A DNA stretch of 64,000 nt, taken from NCBI GenBank assembly GCA_947652115.1, contig OX393571.1, forward strand, positions 87,001 through 151,000. Direction: 5' to 3'. Of this stretch, positions 57,201 through 64,000 are shown piece after piece. The stretch is from Blastomussa wellsi. Its lineage: Eukaryota; Cnidaria; Anthozoa; Scleractinia; Plerogyridae. How positions within the stretch are numbered: position 1 is the first letter of the stretch; the number at the start of each line of letters is the position of its first letter. The translations under genes and the position numbers were made by a program. The notes below the pieces were generated by a model. That model did no database searches and was not told where the DNA came from. It saw only the letters and a program-made list of their open reading frames with translations.

Positions 57201-58740
57201 GTCGAGCTAAAAGGTCGGCCATTTTGGCGACTTTTCAAAATCGTGCTATTTCTCAGCTATTTGAGATTTTTCCAAGCGGTTTTTTACACAGATCAAATCT
57301 AGGCTAGTTGCCGAGTCCATAGATACCAATTAGGCTAAAATCGAACAAGTAGTTTCAATTTTACAGCCTTGCAAAGTCGAGCTAAAAGGTCGGCCATTTT
57401 GGCGACTTTTCAAAATCGTGCTATTTCTCAGCTATTTGAGATTTTTCCAAGCGGTTTTTTACACAGATCAAATCTAGGCTAGTTGCCGAGTCCATAGATA
57501 CCAATTAGGCTAAAATCGAACAAGTAGTTTCAATTTTACAGCCTTGCAAATTCGAGCTAAAAGGTCGGCCATTTTGGCGACTTTTCAAAATCGTGCTTTT
57601 TCTCAGCTATTTCAGATTTTTCCAAGCGGTTTTTTACACAGACCAAATCTAGGCTAGTTGCCGAGTCCATCGATACCAATTAGGCTAAAATCGAACAAGT
57701 AGTTTCAATTTTACAGCCTTGCAAAGTCGAGCTAAAAGGTCGGCCATTTTGGCGACTTTTCAAAATCGTGCTATTTCTCAGGTATTTGAGATTTTTCCAA
57801 GCGGTTTTTTACACAGATCAAATCTAGGCTAGTTGCCGAGTCCATCGATACCAATTAGGCTAAAATCGAACAAGTAGTTTCAATTTTACAGCCTTGCAAA
57901 GTCGAGCTAAAAGGTCGGCCATTTTGGCGACTTTTCAAAATCGTGCTATTTCTCAGCTATTTGAGATTTTTTCAAGCGGTTTTTTACACAGATCAAATCT
58001 AGGCTAGTTGCCGAGTCCATCGATACCAATTAGGCTAAAATCGAACAAGTAGTTTCAATTTTACAGCCTTGCAAAGTCGAGCAAAAAGGTCGGCCATTTT
58101 GGCGACTTTTCAAAATCGTGCTATTTCTCAGCTATTTGAGATTTTTCCAAGTGGTTTTTTACACAGATCAAATCTAGGCTAGTTGTCGAGTCCATCGATA
58201 CCAATTAGGCTAAAATCGAACAAGTAGTTTTAATTTTACAGCCTTGCAAAGTCGAGGTAAAAGGTCGGCCCTTTTGGCGACTTTTCAAAATCGTGCTATT
58301 TCTCAGCTATTTCAGATTTTTCCAAGCGGTTTTTTACACAGATAAAATCTAGGCTAGTTGCCGAGTCCATCGATACCAATTAGGCTAAAATCGAACAAGT
58401 AGTTTCAATTTTACAGCCTTGCAAAGTCGAGCTAAAAGGTCGGCCATTTTGGCGACTTTTCAAAATCGTGCTATTTCTCAGCTATTTGAGATTTTTCCAA
58501 GCGGTTTTTTACACAGATCAAATCTAGGCTAGTTGCCGAGTCCATCGATACCAATTAGGCTAAAATCGAACAAGTAGTTTCAATTTTACAGCCTTGCAAA
58601 GTCGAGCTAAAAGGTCGGCCATTTTGGCGACTTTTCAAAATCGTGCTATTTCTCAGCTATTTGAGATTTTTTCAAGCGGTTTTTTACACAGATCAAATCT
58701 AGGCTAGTTGCCGAGTCCATCGATACCAATTAGGCTAAAA
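51291..58740. repeat. 175-bp satellite array, homogeneous core
   Basis: About 42 tandem monomers of 175 bp, for example TCTCAGCTAT at 51651, 51826 and 52001. Conserved words are GAGATTTTTTCAAGCGG, CTAGTTGCCGAGTCCATCG, TAGTTTCAATTTTACAGCC and GGTCGGCCATTTTGGCGAC. Variant monomers recur in order: CGAGCAAGTAG at 51743, 54193 and 56467, GCTTTTTGAG at 52181 and 54631, and TCACAGATAAAATTT at 53786 and 56061. The spacings are 2,450 bp (14 monomers) and about 2,275 bp (13 monomers). There is no coding content. Confidence 0.95.
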
Positions 58741-59630
58741 TCGGACGAGTAATTTCTATTTTAAAGCCTTCCAAAATCCAGCTAAAATATCGGCCGATTT
58801 TGAACAGTTTCCTATGGTTCCCCCTTAGAAAAAAGTCCAAAATTGACCATTTTTGGCACTTTTTAAAATCGTATTATTTCTCAGCTAATTGAGCCTTTTC
58901 CAAGCGGGTTTTTGCTCAGTTGAAAACTAGGATAGTTGCCGAGTGCATCCATAGCAAGTATGCTAAAATCAGAAGAGTAGTTTCTATTTTACAGTCTTTC
59001 AAAGTCGAGCTAAAATATCGGCCGATTTTGAAAAGTTTCCTATGGTCCCCCCTATGAAATCAGTCATTTTAGCCATATTTGAAAATCGTGTCATTTCTCA
59101 GCCAATTGAGCTTTCTACAAGCGGTTTTTTGCTGAAATGAAAAGTCGGATAGCTGCTGAGTAAATCCATACAAATTAGGCTGAAATCGGAGAGGTCGAAA
59201 AAATTTCCAAATTTTGCCCTGAAAAAGTGAAAAATTGGCCATGTTGGGAATAATTGAAAATCGTGTTATTCCTCAGCCAATTGAGGTTTTTAAAAGCGGT
59301 TTTTGGCCCAGATGATAACTAGGTTTGCTGCTGAGTCCACCTATACCAATTAGATCGAAATCGGAGAGGTCGAAAAAAATCGGACGAGTAGTTTCTATTT
59401 TACAGCCTTCCAAAGTCGAGCTAAAATATCGGCCGATTATGGTCCCTCCTATGAAATAAGTCATTTTAGCCATATTTGAAAATCGTGTCATTTCTCAGCC
59501 AATTGAGCTTTCTACAAGCGGTTTCTTGCTGAAATAAAAAGTCGGATAGTTGCTGAGTAAATCCATACAAATTAGGCTGAAATCGGAGAGGTCGAAAAAA
59601 TTTGAAAATTTCCAAATTTTGCCGAAATCT
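58741..59630. repeat. Diverged satellite, right edge of the array
   Basis: Mirror of the left edge: monomers with CCTATGGTCCCCCCTATG, TCATTTTAGCCATATTTG and CTGAAATCGGAGAGGTCG, including an internally deleted monomer near 59380-59450. The array ends near 59630. Confidence 0.85.
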
Positions 59631-60284
59631 CCTAAAACCGAAACTACAATTATATTTAGAAACAGATACGCCGCTAGAAAAAGTTATTTTTTTTTTAATC
59701 GGACTAAGTTTCTACATATTGTAGCAGTTATCGGGAATTGAAACAAAATAAAACCGAACTGTGCATGTCTTCGGATATTCCTTAAAAATTTTCGGCGACC
59801 TTCGGAAATTAATCGAAACCTTTCATAGATCTTCGCCACTTCGGGACTTGTCGGAAATCGTCTCCCGCCCTTCGTGACTTGCACATCGCATGGTTATAAG
59901 AATAATTTAAAGCAATCAAATCTGAAACCCAACCCTTCCCAATTTCAATACTCAAGACACTAGTGACATTAATCCTAACTCAGAAAAACGTGTTTATGCT
60001 TTGTTTTCACGATAACGTCTTCGATCTTGCCCATAACAAAATTCTCAGTTCTTATTGGTTCTACGCGCGCCTATTTGTCACCAAATTCCATTTTTAAGAA
60101 AATAATCCAAAACTATTTCGGACTCATTTCATAACGCTATTCAGTTCAGTTTCGAACAGACTTATTACAATTAACTTCAGTACAACTCCAACTCCTAGTC
60201 ATAACAGGGCCAACTGCGTCGGGAATTAAATTATGGCAACAAAAGTTGATCCAAATTAAAAGAAGCGCACGTTCCTGAGTTTGC

Positions 60285-62170
60285 AAAATGCCAGAGCCGA
60301 GTAAAGTCAAATTTTCCAGTGTGTTAAGATGGCTTACTTAAAAATTAAAATACAAGTTTCCTCTCATCCTTGAACACCGTCTAATTTACATTTTAGTTTT
60401 ACACATGGAGGTAAGATTTTTGCAAAATTCCTGTACGTGTTATTGTTTGCGATTTAAAAACATCCACCGCAAACATAAATTCTTACAATTTTTCAGATTT
60501 CCTTGTTTGAACTCGGCAATGTTTAGAAAATAATTATGTATGACCTTTAAGTGAATTTGACTCTCGAGTGGTTTGCGTCGGTATTTCCACGAGAATTTTC
60601 GGTTATCTTCGTAAATTGCTCGAAAACTTTCAAAACAGCTTCGGTACAACAGAAATTCTCGGAAATAGTCACACTTCAAATCAGTGCGTTTCCCCGTCAA
60701 ATGACACCCTTTTTGCATTTCTTGATTGAGATTTCATTGTTCCATTGTGTAGCCCAATAAAATTATTTGGATTTTTCAGGGGCAACACCACTCAACTTTG
60801 AGAATTCACTACGTCACCATTACTAACGCTATCGAGAAACGATTACGACAGTAAAAGAAGGTTGAAAAATTGTTATGATTAGTGTTATAATGGCATCGGA
60901 GTTGTCGTCTTTCCGTATTCCGCGACACCTGCATTCTGCCACACCTACAGGAACGCTCAACGCAGATTGTTCCTTCCATTGTTGCCTCGATGTTGCAAAA
61001 GTTTGAAAAAAGTGTATGAACGTGTTATCTAAATTTTTGAGGCTGAAGTTTCGAGGGATATAAATACGATAAAAACATACTTGTGATATAATTGGGTATA
61101 AATTTCGGCCTTTAATGTATTAAACGTTTCGTGTTGACAAGAGAGTCTTCATGATTCATGGTACTGTTTTGAATTGTCATATCCACGTGCGCAAAGGTCT
61201 AGAATAATTTTACATTAAAATGAACGCTCTAACGATCAGAGAGATAGTTATGGACTCGATTGCAACCTGTCAGATTGTTGTGGATTTATAAATAGACGAA
61301 CGAGCGGCAAGCTGTTTGTAGAATTTCGTTTTTTAAACAATATGCAATGTTCCAAAACTATTTCAAAGAAATAAAACGCCGTTTTTTTAATGGCCGTTCT
61401 ATTTAATGACATTTAACCTCATTACAACTCGTTCAAGCTAATTCCTTTGGGAGTTAATTTTCGCGAATAGAGTTCCCCCTAGAAAAGCGAGTTTTTTTTT
61501 CTCGATTGATAACTGGGCGCCAGGAGTTACTTGTGGAATTCCATTTATTGTTTGAAAATAACATTCAATGTTCCAAGCCTGGTTTAACAGGCCGTGTTTC
61601 GAATGGCCGTTCTAAAAAAATGACATTTAACGTACCGCACGGGCAAAAATCGGACATGTTGAAAAAAAAATAAAGATAGGATGAGTTTTCAGGGATTAAG
61701 GAACAAAGAAATGTCACACTCTTCCAATTTAGAGCACCTGAGGGTGTGAAAATTGGTTAATTATTAAACGATCTAAAATCAAGAAATTTGTATCTATCTT
61801 CACAAATAGTAGTGGAAATTAGTAGTAGTGGAATTTTGCAAAACTCCAGAGCCACGTTAAGTCATATTTTCCAATACATAAAATCGCATTTGAATCGAAT
61901 GAAACAACCTGAAGATGGCTTACTTAAGAAAATTAAAATGCAAGGAGTTCGCTCTACTTCTTGAACACCATCTAATTTGCATTTTAGTTTTACACGTGGA
62001 TGCAAGAATTTCAAAAAATTCTTGTTACGTTTTGCAAATTATAAATCCACTGTTAATATAAACCTCACAATTTGTCCGATTTCCTTGCCTGAACTCGTAA
62101 ACTTTCACAAAAGATAATTAGCAACATTGGCCGAAGAAATGAACTTTAAGCCAGTTTGAATTCGCGCGCG
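60285..62170 (+). repeat. Diverged direct duplication (60285-60575 and 61835-62170)
   Basis: Both copies share GCAAAA.TCCAGAGCC-like starts, AGATGGCTTACTTAA, TTGAACACC.TCTAATTT, CATTTTAGTTTTACAC and GATTTCCTTG in the same order. Identity is moderate (by eye about 70%), so the copies are old, either a duplication or two members of an unnamed repeat family. Confidence 0.55.
61317..61632 (+). repeat. Two ~100-bp diverged direct repeats
   Basis: 61317-61420 and 61532-61632 share AATGGCCGTTCTA, ATGACATTTAAC and CAATGTTCCAA in order. Unknown family. Confidence 0.5.
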
Positions 62171-63206
62171 CTAGCAATGAAAATATTGTGTCAAAATGCA
62201 ATTATCTCTTGCTGGTTAAAAGAAAATCTGCTATTTATCTGTTATTTAGAAGAAGCTATTATCCCAAAAAAAATAACCGTGTTTAATCTCATGGAAGTGG
62301 GTTTTTCATAAGTCGTAAATGACCTAACCTTTGAAGTTTACAAGAAAGAAACTAACCACCGAGGCTAATACATGCAAATAGAGAAGATATTTGTTTACAA
62401 ACATTGTTTTTGTTATTTAAATTGCCAACAAGTTAAACAAAAAAGCTCTTTGTTTCACCAGCAAATAGGTTTCTGGTTGTACATTAATAAGAATAGGTGA
62501 CGTCACTGATATCTTCCCTATAGTTAACTGTGAAAAACAATGCTAAACTTCTTATATTTCCTTGTTGAACATGCAAGACTGGATTCTACCGGATGCAAGT
62601 TGAAGATACTTGCTTTGTAGTTCACATATAAACTGCTTTCTGTGATCCAAATTCAGATCTTTGGCAGACATTCAATCAAATGAAGAACAGGTTGGTATTG
62701 CGGCGAATAATACAAAAACTTTCCAACCAGCAACCACAGGGAAACAAGCCCGCATGTACAAGTTTGTTTCCAATTATGGTACGCACCATGTTCCTAGCCT
62801 GTATTTCTCTCCTCTTGCCAAGTGCTGTCAACTGGAAGGTTTCTTGATGATTTTTACCTGAATATACCAAAAGACAATATCAGACCGAGGTGATAAAAAA
62901 TTCATTGATTAATTGAGCCCCTCTCTAAATCGAAACAATTTAATTCCCCTGTGTTATTGTTCAAGAAACCAGGTATTTTGCTTTTCACTAATTTATAACA
63001 GTTATTTATGCGGTTTGTTGATTAAATGAGAAAACTTTTCGGCTGTTAGACAACGAAGATCTGTTAAAAAATCGAAAATTTGCAAAAAAAATAAGTCTTG
63101 GGGTACATATAGAGAGGCTAAAAATTACTGTTTAGTTCTGGTCTGTCTTCCCAATTAAAGTACGCCCAATTAAATTACGCCCCCGACAACCAAGAAATAT
63201 TCCCCT

Positions 63207-63230
63207 CAACAACAACAACAACAACAACAA
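63207..63230 (+). repeat. (CAA)n microsatellite
   Basis: About eight CAA units in uninterrupted tandem. Confidence 0.9.
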
Positions 63231-64000
63231 TACAACAATCTTTAATTGCCTTATAAGTTCTAATTTGTAAGCGACATTTTTCGTTAAAATATATTTAAGG
63301 ATCGGAGCTATCAGCAAACCCTGATGGGCTCTTAAATATCAAGTGCATATCTGGAAAATAATTTTGCTATCCCTTGGTATCTTACCAACGCGCGTCCTTA
63401 AACTACTTAGCGAACGAGGCTTTAAGCTCCGACTCTTGCGCTTGGTTCCAATAAATGTGCTATGAAAGATCAATTCATGTTCGAGCACCAACTGGATACT
63501 TTTTGAACTGATTTGCTTCTCCTCGACAGCTCAATATTCCTTCAGTGTCACAACGTTAACAAGGTTATTAAACTCTTATAAACTCTTACCATGTTTCGCG
63601 GCTACTCCAGCTGAAGTGAGTTCTTGGTCCATACCTGCTATTCAAGCGCAATGTACTCGGCATGATTTTCCTGCAGATTTGTCAACAAATTTCACCCCTT
63701 ATTCGAAGGAACCAAACACTAAGTTCGAACCACGAGGAACCGAAGATTAAAATGCAAATTATAATCATCACCTCGATTTTGCATGTGCGAAATGTGAGGC
63801 GAGGTTCCCTAGCCATATTGGTCCCTCACTTTTTTCCGAGAACGCTGCGTTAAGGCAGGCTTGGTTGAAGCCGGAGTAGTCTCAGTGTCTGTGACGCAGG
63901 CTACGTTAAGAACGTTTCCACGAAAAGTTTCTAACATTGATTTTTCTCTGAGACTTTCACCACTGTAAGATACCGAGTTAATAATGTCAGAAATGTACAA

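Larger units (their letters stand above)
59631..63999. other. AT-rich region without a recognised gene
   Basis: The open frames here are short and have no recognisable motifs or supporting splice structure. Contents I can name are the two diverged duplications and the (CAA)n tract listed separately. The final ~200 bases contain GGTCCCTCACTTTTTTCC and GAACGCTGCGTTAAGGCAGG, which have the look of a dispersed repeat end, but this was not confirmed. Confidence 0.6.

Noticed and set aside
51291..58740. CRISPR-like array
   Set aside because: The 175-bp monomers are contiguous, without unique spacers, in a eukaryotic context; this is a satellite.
62661..62861. 66-residue plus-strand frame in the right-hand region
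   Set aside because: No motif or splice support, and the opposite strand has an open frame of similar length.
63590..63634. 45-bp minus-strand candidate exon (AATAGCAG before it, GTAAGAG after, internal ATG)
   Set aside because: It has good-looking borders, but there is no partner exon and no domain; the chance expectation for such short segments is high.

Overview
The window is eukaryotic. The intron-containing gene pieces have GT/AG borders, and there are megabase-genome style tandem arrays, a 175-bp satellite and an intact-ended Polinton/Maverick (adintovirus-like) DNA element. Base composition, the style of the repeats and the kinship of the element's proteins to families I associate with corals, anemones and Hydra suggest a cnidarian host. 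This is an inference, not something the sequence proves.

Region 1 (1-33036) is a head-to-tail array of five near-identical units of 6.8-7.7 kb, the last one truncated. Four units carry, on the minus strand, the last three recognisable exons of a gene whose product looks like the ligand-binding lobe plus final membrane helix of an ionotropic glutamate receptor-like protein. Only the third unit keeps the splice acceptor of the middle exon; units 1, 2 and 4 share a 4-base deletion that removes it. Units 2 and 4 share an 884-bp insertion. Every unit that reaches the position carries a fold-back MITE-like palindrome. The small indels are shared in conflicting combinations, as expected if units exchange sequence.

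Region 2 (33037-33530) is a junction with a fragment resembling a Penelope-type hammerhead motif. Region 3 (33530-59630) is a satellite domain: a homogeneous core of about 42 monomers of 175 bp (51290-58740) with a 13-14-mer higher-order periodicity, and diverged monomers on both edges.

Region 4 (34214-50370) is a 16,157-bp Polinton inserted into the diverged satellite edge, flanked by the 6-bp duplication CTCAGC and bounded by terminal inverted repeats. Its minus-strand block, read from the centre outward, holds a PPxY protein, major capsid protein, pX/pVI-like core protein, adenain-like protease, zinc-ribbon protein, parvovirus-VP1-like phospholipase A2 protein, integrase, a BRO-N/VRR-NUC protein, a small zinc-finger protein and protein-primed DNA polymerase B. 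Its plus-strand block holds the packaging ATPase, a fibre-like protein, a 41-aa protein, a SLATT-like two-membrane-helix protein and a zinc-finger protein. One further minus-strand zinc-ribbon gene near the right end may be a late transcription factor. The two blocks diverge from a 147-bp intergenic region with a 12-bp tandem repeat. Most genes have a TATATAA-type box very close to the start codon. The element is decayed: PolB and the late-factor-like gene each carry one in-frame TAA, the integrase lacks the segment with its third catalytic acid, and several frame breaks lie in A7-A8 runs.

Region 5 (59630-64000) is AT-rich non-coding DNA with two diverged duplications and a (CAA)n microsatellite; I see no convincing gene there.
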